Shown one piece after another: positions 1 through 6,697 of a stretch of DNA of 34,440 bases. The stretch is from Streptacidiphilus melanogenes (GTDB lineage: Bacteria; Actinomycetota; Actinomycetes; Streptomycetales; Streptomycetaceae). The stretch spans positions 54,613 to 89,052 of the forward strand of contig NZ_BBPP01000037.1 of the NCBI RefSeq assembly GCF_000787835.1, in the 5' to 3' direction. A program made the position numbers and the translations under genes. Numbering within the stretch: position 1 is the stretch's first letter; every line of letters starts with the position of its first letter. The notes under the pieces were generated by a model. It made no database searches, was not told where the DNA came from, and saw only the letters and a program-made list of their open reading frames with translations.

Positions 1-660
1 TGCGGGGCGGGGGCCGGGATCGCCGCGGCGGTGGCGGCCGCCACCATGATCGCCGCAACGGCCTGGCCCGGACCGTCCGAGGTCCGCCCCTCGACACCGG
101 CCACCCCGTCCGGGAAGTCCACGCCGTCGCCGACGGTGTCGGCCGCCCTGCCGATGCTGGACCGGCTGCCGACGGGAGTCCTCGCGGGCCACCACTGGTC
201 GCTCCGCGTCGTGACCTACCGGGAGCAGGGCGACGGGCTGTACTGCCTGGAGTGGAAGGTCGCCGTGGACGGGCACGAGAACCCGGAGCTGAACGGCGGC
301 TGCGACGGCGCCCCGCAGGGCCAGCACGACTACCAGATGCAGGAGATGGACGTGCAGCGCGATCCGCGGCTGCACACCTCACCGCAGATCGGCGTGCTGT
401 TCAGCGGCAACACCGCACCCGCCGGCGCGGTGACCCTGCGTGCCACGTGGGGCGCCGGCTCGGTCACCTCGCCGGTGTTCATGCTGCGCGGCGACATCCG
501 CCGCTACTTCGTGCTGGCCATCCCCTACAAGCCCGGGCATCCGAGCCCGTACTACACCATCCACCTGGCGTTCCTCGACAAGAACGGCCAGGTGATCCCG
601 AATGACATCAGCCGACCGCTGGTGCCCTGGCAGCTCAACTACCCGTCCTACGTGAAGTAA
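1..660 (+). CDS. Membrane-anchored extracellular protein of unknown function (5' end outside window)
   Basis: The reading frame is open to base 1, so the true start lies to the left; the GTG at 31 is only the first start codon inside the window. The first visible residues (about 1-25) are an Ala/Gly/Ile-rich hydrophobic run, probably the end of a transmembrane helix. A Pro/Ser/Thr-rich linker follows, then a globular domain of about 160 residues with two cysteines placed to form a disulfide (in the segments YCLEW and GGCDG). This is the layout of a single-pass membrane protein with an extracytoplasmic domain. I do not recognise the family. Such proteins often follow sigma-factor or kinase genes in streptomycetes, but that neighbour is not visible. 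Confident as a gene, not in function. Confidence 0.75.
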   Translation, partial: CGAGAGIAAAVAAATMIAATAWPGPSEVRPSTPATPSGKSTPSPTVSAALPMLDRLPTGVLAGHHWSLRVVTYREQGDGLYCLEWKVAVDGHENPELNGGCDGAPQGQHDYQMQEMDVQRDPRLHTSPQIGVLFSGNTAPAGAVTLRATWGAGSVTSPVFMLRGDIRRYFVLAIPYKPGHPSPYYTIHLAFLDKNGQVIPNDISRPLVPWQLNYPSYVK

Positions 661-669
661 CCCACGTGC

Positions 670-698
670 GGCAGCCCGGGGCCCACGTCCGGGCTGCC
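670..698 (+). terminator. Hairpin terminator after the first gene
   Basis: A perfect 10-bp inverted repeat (ggcagcccgg / ccgggctgcc) with a 9-nt loop starts 10 bases after the stop codon at 660. There is no T-tract, as is usual in streptomycetes. It also faces the end of the minus-strand acetyltransferase at 838. Confidence 0.6.
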
Positions 699-837
699 CA
701 GCCACCCAGCGCCTGAGACATCAGGCCATCACGAGCGTTGGGAATCACGCAACCGACCACAACTACTCGTCAGGATGGCGTCGTCCAGCGCTCGCGGCCG
801 CGCATGCCTGGGCTCCCAGCAGATCTCAAACGCGGTC

Positions 838-1629
838 TCAGTCGGCGGACCGCGGGCGGTCCGGCACGCGGTCGAGCACGATGCCGAACAACTCGGCGTA
901 GGTCTTGCCGAGTTGATCGTCCGCCAGCTCATGTTCGGTGCGCCCGCCGGAGTCCTGGGACTCGACGAGCGTGCGGCCGCTGACGGTCACCCGGCCGGTC
1001 GGCGTCCGCAGGGAACAGAGCACCTTCTGCGTGAAGTGCGACGCCGGCGAGGTCTGCTGCCACCAGCAGCAGACCTCGAAGTCGCGGAGGGTGCGCGGGC
1101 GCAGCTCCAGCAGGTACTGCGGCTCGCCCTCCCGGGAGACCACGACGTCGGTGCTGTCCGGCCGGCCGTCCAGGCGGTAGCCGCCGGTCGGGTCCTGCTG
1201 GTCGACGCCGAGGTCGAAGCGGAGCGGCAGATCGGTGTGCCGCCCGAAGCCGACGTCCACCAGCCACTGCCCGCCGTCCGCGTCGGCGACCCGCAGCGCG
1301 AGGTGGTCGAAGAGCGGTCCGAAACCCGAGGGCCCGTGCACGCGCCCGGCCAGCCGGGTCACCCCGTAGCCCAGCGCGTCGAGCAACTCCGCGAAGAGGC
1401 CGTTGAGTTCGTAGCAGAACCCGCCACGGGCACGTCCGACGACCTTGTCGTGGAGCGCATCCGGCTCGAGCACGACCGGCTCACCGAGGTGGATGCTCAG
1501 GTTCTCGAACGGCACCGCGCGCAGATGCCGCAGGTGCAGGTCGCGCAGCGCCTCCCCGTCCGGTCGCGCCGGACGCTCGGCGCCGATGCGGGAGAGGTAG
1601 GCCGTGACCTGGTCGCCGGAGAGCGTCAT
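838..1629 (-). CDS. Arylamine N-acetyltransferase
   Basis: A 263-residue protein of the arylamine N-acetyltransferase (NAT) family, which moves an acetyl group from acetyl-CoA to arylamines, hydrazines or related amines through a Cys-bound intermediate; it is cytoplasmic. The full catalytic triad is visible: Cys72 in RGGFCYELN, His109 in FDHLALRV and Asp125 in WLVDVGFG. The length is normal for bacterial NATs. The ATG at 1629 lies 4 bases after the stop of the RidA-like gene at 1634, so the two are almost certainly one transcript with RidA first. In some actinomycetes NATs act in secondary metabolism (amide synthases), but nothing nearby points to that. Function at family level is secure; the substrate is unknown. 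Confidence 0.93.
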   Translation of the reverse strand: MTLSGDQVTAYLSRIGAERPARPDGEALRDLHLRHLRAVPFENLSIHLGEPVVLEPDALHDKVVGRARGGFCYELNGLFAELLDALGYGVTRLAGRVHGPSGFGPLFDHLALRVADADGGQWLVDVGFGRHTDLPLRFDLGVDQQDPTGGYRLDGRPDSTDVVVSREGEPQYLLELRPRTLRDFEVCCWWQQTSPASHFTQKVLCSLRTPTGRVTVSGRTLVESQDSGGRTEHELADDQLGKTYAELFGIVLDRVPDRPRSAD

Positions 1630-1633
1630 GGGT

Positions 1634-2056
1634 TCATGACACCACGGCCATGGCGTCGATCTCCACCAGCATCGGCTCCTGCGGCAGTTCCACGAAGACG
1701 GTGGTGCGGCACGGCTTCACGCCGTCGGCCCCGACGTTCGCCGCGATGAACTCCGCATACGCCTCGTTCATCGCGGCGAAGTGGGCACGGGTGGTGAGGT
1801 AGACGCGGAACATGACCACGTCCTCGACGGTCGCGCCGCCCGCCTCGACGATCGCCTTGACGTTCTCCAGCGTGCGCCGGGTCTGCGCCTTCACGTCACC
1901 GGGGTGGACGTACGCGCCGGTCGCCGGGTCCTGCGGGCCCTGGCCGGAGACCTGGAGGATCGGGCCCTTGCGCACCCCCTGGGAGAAGAGCCACGCCGGG
2001 GCGGGCGCGCCGTCGGTCCGGATCTCGGTCTTCTCGTCGCGCTGGTCGTCGCTCAT
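1634..2056 (-). CDS. RidA/YjgF-family protein (enamine/imine deaminase-like)
   Basis: A 140-residue protein matching the RidA/YER057c/UK114 family, whose members hydrolyse reactive enamines and imines released by PLP enzymes. Visible family features are the QVSGQGP segment, QTRRTLENVKAIVEAGG (residues 58-74) and the C-terminal KPCRTTVFVELP, where Arg117 and Glu123 occupy the places of the substrate-binding Arg and nearby Glu. The N-terminal 20 residues are longer than in E. coli RidA. The ATG at 2056 is chosen because homology begins soon after it; upstream in-frame sequence to 2428 is low-quality. No good Shine-Dalgarno precedes the ATG, so a leaderless transcript is possible. It is followed by the NAT gene after 4 bases. 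It could be a non-archetypal RidA subfamily member without deaminase activity. Confidence 0.9.
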   Translation of the reverse strand: MSDDQRDEKTEIRTDGAPAPAWLFSQGVRKGPILQVSGQGPQDPATGAYVHPGDVKAQTRRTLENVKAIVEAGGATVEDVVMFRVYLTTRAHFAAMNEAYAEFIAANVGADGVKPCRTTVFVELPQEPMLVEIDAMAVVS

Positions 2057-2222
2057 CCGGCGATTGTTCCACACGGTGTGATCTTGCTCTCGACGTGCCG
2101 AATAGGGACTTTGGTCCCGTGCCCTCCCCGCCCCGACCGGATGACGATGGCAGGGAGGTCGCGGGCACCGCCGTCGACGGTCCGCCCGCCCCGCACGCCC
2201 CCGATTCCGAGGCAGGTCCTCC

Positions 2223-3407
2223 ATGTCGGTGTTCCCCTTCACCGTCCCCACCGCGCCGGGCCCAGGCGCGCGGTCGCGATGGATGCACTGGGCGCCGGTG
2301 CTGCTGCTGGTCGTCGACCTGGTGCTGGAGATCGTCGTGTCGCACGCGGTCGCCGCCGGTTTCCTGCTGACGGTGCTGCCCGTCGTCACCGCGTTCACGC
2401 TGGGCCCGCTCGTCGTCGGCGGCGCCACCGCGCTGGCGCTCGTCCTGCAGCTGGCGCTCGCCGAGCGGGTGGGTCACCTCACCGAGCGGCACCACCTGTG
2501 GGTCTACGTCGCCACCGCCTTGGCCGGTGTGCTCGGCGCGGCCCTGGCGGAGCAGCGGCGGCGGCAGTCGCGGGATCTGGTGCGGGTGCGGACCGTCGCC
2601 GAGACCCTGCAGCGCGCCGTACTGCGGCCCGTCCCGGGCCGGACGGGCGGGCTGCGCGCCGCCGGCTTCTACCACCCGGCCGAGGCCGACGCCGGAGTCG
2701 GCGGCGACCTGTACGAGGTGTGCGAGACCCGGTTCGGCACCCGTGTCCTGCTCGGCGACGTGCGCGGCAAGGGCCTCGCGGCGGTGCGCACCGTCGCGGA
2801 CGTCCTCGGCGCGTTCCGCACCGCCGCGCACGAGACGCCGGACCTGACGGACCTCGCCGCCCAGCTGGACCGCCAGGTCGCCCGGCACGCCGCCGAGACA
2901 GGGGACCACGAGCTGTTCGTCACCGCCGTCCTGGTCGAGCACGAGCCCGCCACCGGCCGGCTCTCTGTCGTCAACCGCGGGCATCTCGACCCGCTGCTGC
3001 TCGGCGACTCCGGCGTCGAGCCGGTGCGCTGCCCCGGCGGGCTCCTCCTGGGCCTCGGCGCACTGGGCCTCGGCGCACTGGGCGGACCGGCGACCGACGC
3101 CTCGCAGGTGGGCGTCCACGAGCTGCGGCCCGGGGAGACGCTGCTGCTGGTGACCGACGGCATCACCGAGGCCCGCGACGCGGAGGGGACGTTCTACCCG
3201 CTCGCCGCCCGGCTCGAGGCTCTCGGTCCGCGCGATCCGCGCACGGTCATCGACCACCTCGTCCGGGACGTCCCCGCCCACGCGAGGGAACTGTCCGACG
3301 ACCTGACGGCCCTCGCCCTCGCGGCCACCGTCGGCCCCACGGCCGCGGCGGCGGCCGCGCCGTCGGAAGCCGCACCCGCCGCCCCGGCGGGCGGCCGTGC
3401 CCGCTGA
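2223..3407 (+). CDS. Membrane-bound SpoIIE/RsbU-type PP2C serine phosphatase
   Basis: A 394-residue protein. Residues 20-110 hold three or four hydrophobic helices, a basic linker follows (111-125), and residues 145-370 form a PP2C phosphatase domain of the SpoIIE/RsbU class. Metal-binding motifs are in order: VGGDLYEV (159-166), GDVRGKG (178-184), TDGITEARD (311-319) and DDLTALAL (359-366). Such phosphatases dephosphorylate anti-anti-sigma factors (STAS proteins) and so control alternative sigma factors or development; the partner is not in this window unless the RsbW-like ATPase at 28854 is involved. The N-terminal part is a bare membrane sensor without GAF or PAS. It has a GTC/ACC-rich Ala-Pro tail and an internal 15-bp tandem duplication. 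The ATG at 2223 lacks a clear ribosome site. Confidence 0.9.
   Translation: MSVFPFTVPTAPGPGARSRWMHWAPVLLLVVDLVLEIVVSHAVAAGFLLTVLPVVTAFTLGPLVVGGATALALVLQLALAERVGHLTERHHLWVYVATALAGVLGAALAEQRRRQSRDLVRVRTVAETLQRAVLRPVPGRTGGLRAAGFYHPAEADAGVGGDLYEVCETRFGTRVLLGDVRGKGLAAVRTVADVLGAFRTAAHETPDLTDLAAQLDRQVARHAAETGDHELFVTAVLVEHEPATGRLSVVNRGHLDPLLLGDSGVEPVRCPGGLLLGLGALGLGALGGPATDASQVGVHELRPGETLLLVTDGITEARDAEGTFYPLAARLEALGPRDPRTVIDHLVRDVPAHARELSDDLTALALAATVGPTAAAAAAPSEAAPAAPAGGRAR
3048..3077 (+). repeat. 15-bp tandem duplication inside the PP2C gene
   Basis: Two adjacent identical 15-bp units (3048-3062 and 3063-3077) give the peptide repeat LGLGA-LGLGA near residues 276-285. The frame is kept. This probably arose by replication slippage in a loop of the phosphatase domain. 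Confidence 0.85.
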
Positions 3408-3534
3408 GGTCCGCTGCTTTCCGACCCGCCGGAACCGTCCGAGCGCGCCGGGCAGATCGCCGAGCGCGCCCGCGCGGCGTTCGCCGCGGCAGCGCAAGCG
3501 CGGGGCTGACGCCGCGCCCGGCCGTGCGCCTGCG

Positions 3535-3963
3535 TCAGCTCGCCGTCGCGAGCTCCAGGGCGGAGACCACCTCGTCCCGCGTCGGCGGTCCGGAGGCGCG
3601 ACGCACGACCCGCCCGTCGCGGTCGAGGACCAGGACGGTGGGGGTGCGCATCACCTCGGCGTGGCGGACCAGGTCGAGCCGCTGCTCTGCGTCGATCTCG
3701 ACGTGCCGGACGCCGGGCGTCCCGGAGGCGACGTCCAGGAGCAGGCGGCGGGTGCCGGGGCAGGTGGCGCAGAAGGACGTGGAGAACTGCACGAGCGTCG
3801 CCCGGTCCCCGAGGCTCTCCCCCAGCTCGCCCGAGGACAGCCGCAGGCCCGCGTCGCCTCGGCCGGCGCGCAGCCTGCCGTCGCGCCGGGCGCGGACCAG
3901 CCCGAAAACGGTCGCGGCGGCGAGCACCACGACGGCGACGATCAGTCCGGTGGGGTCGCTCAT
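3535..3963 (-). CDS. Membrane-anchored thioredoxin-like protein
   Basis: A 142-residue protein with an N-terminal transmembrane helix (about residues 6-24), a basic stop-transfer (RARRDGR) and a thioredoxin fold. The redox motif is CATC (Cys65, Cys68) in the segment FSTSFCATCPGTR, and the cis-proline is Pro108 in RTPTVLV. The fold continues to the normal C-terminal helix. Its ATG overlaps the stop of the DUF4395 gene by 4 bases (ATGA at 3960-3963), so the two are translationally coupled. Actinobacteria commonly pair a DUF4395 membrane protein with a thioredoxin-like partner near sulfur or thiol genes. The domain after the helix could face either side of the membrane; topology is not clear from the sequence. 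Confidence 0.88.
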   Translation of the reverse strand: MSDPTGLIVAVVVLAAATVFGLVRARRDGRLRAGRGDAGLRLSSGELGESLGDRATLVQFSTSFCATCPGTRRLLLDVASGTPGVRHVEIDAEQRLDLVRHAEVMRTPTVLVLDRDGRVVRRASGPPTRDEVVSALELATAS

Positions 3964-4415
3964 CGCGCCGCCTGCCCCAGCCGGGCCCGGGCGCGCACGA
4001 CGAGCAGGTAGATCTCGCAGCCGAGGCAGTACCCGAATGCGGCGTTCAGGAAGGCGGCGGCGAGCGCCAGGGCGGTGGCGGCGATGCCGAGCCAGGTGGC
4101 CCCCGACAGGTAGCCGACCGCCCCTACTGCGGCGAAGGTGAAGCCGACGGCCTGGGCGAAGCGCGGCGGGCGCTCGTCCTCCAGCTCCTGCGGCGGCCCG
4201 AGCCGCGGGCGCACCAGACGCCGGTAGAGCCACCCGTAGGGCGCTCGGCGCAGACCCAGGCCTGCGCCGAGCGCGAAGACGACGGCCTGCGCCGCGAGCA
4301 GCGGGCCGCTGCCGGTGGCGAGGACCACGACGAGGACGACGGTGGTGAGGACGGCGGCGAAGCGCGGTCCGCGCGGGTCCACGCGGACCGGCGCCCCGAG
4401 GGCGCGGTCGGACAT
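3960..4415 (-). CDS. DUF4395 family membrane protein with C-terminal CxxC
   Basis: A 151-residue integral membrane protein. There are two hydrophobic stretches near residues 20-55 and two near 88-127, separated by a basic/Pro loop (LRRAPYGWLYRRLVRP). The end carries GYCLGCEIYLL (Cys130, Cys133), the conserved CxxC of DUF4395. The pattern resembles a membrane electron-transfer partner handing reducing equivalents to the coupled thioredoxin-like protein, which is an inference. The Shine-Dalgarno GGAGTAG lies 6 bases before the ATG at 4415. It follows the leader peptide at 4463-4540 by 47 bases, so its translation may be controlled by ribosome behaviour on that leader. Confidence 0.85.
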   Translation of the reverse strand: MSDRALGAPVRVDPRGPRFAAVLTTVVLVVVLATGSGPLLAAQAVVFALGAGLGLRRAPYGWLYRRLVRPRLGPPQELEDERPPRFAQAVGFTFAAVGAVGYLSGATWLGIAATALALAAAFLNAAFGYCLGCEIYLLVVRARARLGQAAR

Positions 4416-4462
4416 GAGCTACTCCGGAAGAGACGAACGGGACGCGGTACGGGCGTGCGCGA

Positions 4463-4540
4463 TCAGCGACACGCGGCGGACCACACCCGACCGAAGTCGA
4501 TGTGGGCCCTGATGACCAGGAGCGTCGTCGTGCGGAGCAT
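4463..4540 (-). CDS. Putative leader peptide (25 aa, ends in Cys-Arg)
   Basis: A tiny ORF starting MLRTTTLLVIRAH, carrying HIDFGRVW in the middle and ending SAACR before TGA. This matches the short streptomycete leader peptides with a (V/I)xRxHID(F/L)xRV core and a terminal Cys codon found before sulfur-related genes. The ATG at 4540 sits exactly 7 bases after a TGGAAT -10 box, so the mRNA would begin at or next to the start codon (leaderless). An in-frame ATG at 4549 lies inside the -10 box and is less likely. Its stop is 47 bases before the DUF4395 start. Residues 13-20 are encoded by a segment shared base for base with the leader at 18298-18378. Confidence 0.75.
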   Translation of the reverse strand: MLRTTTLLVIRAHIDFGRVWSAACR

Positions 4541-4547
4541 GTCTTCC

Positions 4548-4576
4548 ATTCCAGCAGCCACCCCTGCCCCGGTCAA
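4548..4576 (-). promoter_or_regulatory. Promoter of the leader/DUF4395/thioredoxin operon
   Basis: On the minus strand TTGACC (4576-4571) is followed after 17 bases by TGGAAT (4553-4548), then 7 bases to the leader ATG. The same geometry occurs before the leaders at 18378 and 15692, which supports the call. Confidence 0.55.
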
Positions 4577-4596
4577 TCACGGCCCACCTGCCGGAC

Positions 4597-4616
4597 ACCC
4601 CCGCCCCGGCGGGGGT
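4597..4616 (-). terminator. Hairpin terminator after the alpha/beta hydrolase
   Basis: A 9-bp inverted repeat (acccccgcc / ggcgggggt) separated by 2 bases, so the real loop is larger. It lies 85 bases beyond the hydrolase stop (4701) and just upstream of the next promoter. Confidence 0.4.
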
Positions 4617-4700
4617 GACGCTCGTGCCCCGCGAGCCGAGGCGGGCCCGGGCGGCCGCCCCCCGGCCGCGCACGGCTGACGGCAGGTCAGCTCGGCGAGC

Positions 4701-5498
4701 TCAGCCCTTCGGCGCGTGCTCCGGGGCCGAGAGGAAGTCGACGAAGGCCCGCGTGAGTTCCGGCGCGAGCGCCGCCGTGCCGTGGTTGCCGGGCACCTCG
4801 ACCAGGCGGGCCGTCGGCAGCAGCGCGACCAGTTCCCGGGCGGAGGGAAGCCGCTCGTCCTCGGTCCCGATCACGACGAGCAGCGCCGCCCGCAGAGGGG
4901 CGACCAGCTCCTGTGGGGTGTCGGCGAGGGAGTCGAGCACGTGCAGCAGCGCGACCGGGTCCGTCCCCCGCGCCCGGAGGTACTCCTCCGTGCGCGCTTC
5001 GCGCGTGCCCGGCTCGGATGTCCCGGCGCCCGCGAGCGCGCGTCGCAGCGCGTTGCCGGCGCCGCCACCGGTGCCCAGGACCTCGCGGAGCCCCTGCCCA
5101 CCGACGACCACCCGGCGGGGCTCCGCGCCACGCACCAGCATCCGCACCGCGATCCGCGCGCCGAGCGAGTACCCGCCCACGTCGTACGCGTCGAGCTTGA
5201 GGTGCCCGACCAGCGCGAGCGTGTCGTCGGTCAGCACGTCCGCGGGATACGACTCGACACCCTGCGGCTTGCCGCTGCTTCCGTGGCCGCGGAAGTCCGG
5301 CATGATCACCCGGTGCCCGCGTTCCGCGAGCGCGGGCGCGAGCGCCGCCCCGGCCGCGAACCACGACTCGGCGTCCGCCGTGACACCGTGGAGCAGCACG
5401 ACCGGCCGCCCCTCCCCCAACTCGCGGTACGCCAGCCGCACTCCGTCAGGCGCGTCGAAGAACCGGGCGTCGGGGTACCCTCCCGCAGCACTCACCAT
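4701..5498 (-). CDS. Alpha/beta-fold hydrolase
   Basis: A 265-residue cytoplasmic alpha/beta hydrolase. The oxyanion-hole strand LLHGVTADAESW (35-46), the nucleophile elbow GGYSLGA (Ser111), the acid GTEDERLP (Asp214) and the catalytic His239 in VPGNHGTA give a complete triad. The DFRGHGSSGKP segment (68-78) is typical of the epoxide hydrolase/haloperoxidase branch. The substrate cannot be told. The ATG at 5498 (or the adjacent GTG at 5495) fits where homology begins, but there is no convincing ribosome site. The frame stays open upstream to 5792, through a codon-biased segment that belongs to a damaged neighbour, so an N-terminally extended product is conceivable. Confidence 0.88.
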   Translation of the reverse strand: MVSAAGGYPDARFFDAPDGVRLAYRELGEGRPVVLLHGVTADAESWFAAGAALAPALAERGHRVIMPDFRGHGSSGKPQGVESYPADVLTDDTLALVGHLKLDAYDVGGYSLGARIAVRMLVRGAEPRRVVVGGQGLREVLGTGGGAGNALRRALAGAGTSEPGTREARTEEYLRARGTDPVALLHVLDSLADTPQELVAPLRAALLVVIGTEDERLPSARELVALLPTARLVEVPGNHGTAALAPELTRAFVDFLSAPEHAPKG

Positions 5499-5529
5499 GC
5501 CCGGCACCGTACACCGCCCCCGCAGCCGC

Positions 5530-5776
5530 CGATCCGCACCCACCTGCGCCTCAGCGTCGGCGACCCGGCGGGACTCGGCGAGCTGCACGTCGAAGGCGCC
5601 GCGTCCCCGCAGGGCCAGCATGGGCTGCGAGGGCGTCCGGCCGCGCGCGAGGACGATGCGGGTGAGCTTGGGTCCGGCGCCGGCCGCCCGCGCGTCCAGC
5701 CGTCCGAGCTCCCCGCGTCGTCGCACCGCACCGTCAGATGGGCCTCGAACGGCCCGGTGAACCCACGGTCCACCAC
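5530..5776 (-). pseudogene. Frameshifted and truncated gene remnant upstream of the hydrolase
   Basis: Minus strand: an AGGAG Shine-Dalgarno stands 5 bases before a GTG at 5776, which opens a frame reading VVDRGFTGPFEAHLTVRCDDA. Near 5711-5722 the high-GC3 frame shifts by one base and continues as GELGRLDARAAGAGPKLTRI, then LARGRTPSQPMLALRGRGAF and DVQLAESRRVAD. Both segments have nearly all G/C third codon positions, and the other frames do not. After about 5530 the protein-like pattern fades and the frame runs on into the hydrolase. I read this as a small conserved actinobacterial gene with a one-base indel and a deleted 3' end. The PSQPML segment recalls an uncharacterised family I cannot name. 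A sequencing error is the alternative for the frameshift. Confidence 0.55.
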
Positions 5777-5854
5777 GTCCACTCCTGCACACCGCGCGCC
5801 ACCCTGCGGGGAGCGTGCTTGAGCCGCACCCCGCACCGCCGCGAGGATGGACCC

Positions 5855-6553
5855 ATGATCAAGGGCGTCCTCTTCGACTTCTCCGGCACCCTCTTCCGCA
5901 TCACCTCCACCCGGGCGTGGCTCGACGGGGCGCTCGACGCGCTCGGGGTCGAGCTGCCCGAGGCCGAGGCGGCCGCGCTCGCCGAGCGGCTGGAGCAGGC
6001 CGGGGCGCTGCCCGGCGGCGCGAGCCCGCAGCAGGTGCCGGAGCACCTGCGGCGGCTGTGGGCGGAGCGCGACCTCGACGCCGCGCGGCACCGGGCCGCG
6101 TACACGGGGCTCACCGCGCTCGCCGGTCCGCTGCCGGACCCGCGGCTGGCCGACACGCTCTACGACCGGCACCTGCATCCCGAGGTGTGGCGCCCCTACC
6201 CCGACGCCGAGGCGGTGCTCAAGGAGCTGCGGCGGCGTGAGGTGCCTGTCGGCGTCGTCAGCAACATCGGCTGGGACCTGCGGCCGGTCTTCCGCCACCA
6301 CGGCGTGGAGCAGCTCGTCGACGCCTTCGTGCTCTCCTACGAGCACGGGCTGCAGAAGCCCGACCCGGGCCTGTTCCGGATCGCGTGCGAAGCGCTGCGT
6401 ACGGCTCCGGCCGACGTCCTCATGGTCGGCGACGACGCGACCGCCGACGGCGGCGCCACGGCGCTCGGCTGCTCCTTCCTGGCCGTCGCCCACCTCCCGG
6501 CGGACGAGCGGCCGGACGCGCTGACGCCGGTGCTCGCCCACGTGACCGCCTGA
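5855..6553 (+). CDS. HAD-superfamily hydrolase
   Basis: A 232-residue HAD phosphatase-like protein with a helical cap (about 17-105). Motif I is FDFSGTLF: the nucleophile Asp8 is present, but the usual second Asp (DxD) is Ser10. Motif II is VVSN (Ser136), motif III Lys168 in LQKPDPG and motif IV VGDDATAD (Asp193/Asp194). HADs acting on phosphate esters normally need the second Asp as general acid/base, so this member may be a weak phosphatase or use another chemistry, as dehalogenase-type HADs do. DFSGT variants do occur in actinobacteria. The ATG at 5855 follows GAGGA by 8 bases. It stands alone and is divergent from the hydrolase. The substrate is unknown. Confidence 0.9.
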   Translation: MIKGVLFDFSGTLFRITSTRAWLDGALDALGVELPEAEAAALAERLEQAGALPGGASPQQVPEHLRRLWAERDLDAARHRAAYTGLTALAGPLPDPRLADTLYDRHLHPEVWRPYPDAEAVLKELRRREVPVGVVSNIGWDLRPVFRHHGVEQLVDAFVLSYEHGLQKPDPGLFRIACEALRTAPADVLMVGDDATADGGATALGCSFLAVAHLPADERPDALTPVLAHVTA

Positions 6554-6697
6554 GCGGGGCACGGCCCACCGACGTGCCGGGCACCGGGGGTCGCAGCCGC
6601 GTCGACGGTCGGCAGAGGTCCACAGAGATCCCACAAACTCCCCTGCTGCACTGCGTCCAGGCGTCGCCGCCGAGGCGGCGCGGAAGGGGGGGCGGTC

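Noticed and set aside
1634-2428. A 264-residue RidA-like protein starting at 2428
   Set aside because: The added N-terminus is low-complexity and would cross the divergent promoter and the PP2C start; homology begins at the ATG at 2056.
5711-5722. Programmed ribosomal frameshift
   Set aside because: No slippery heptamer of a known type and no stimulatory stop or pseudoknot was recognised; decay or sequencing error is simpler.
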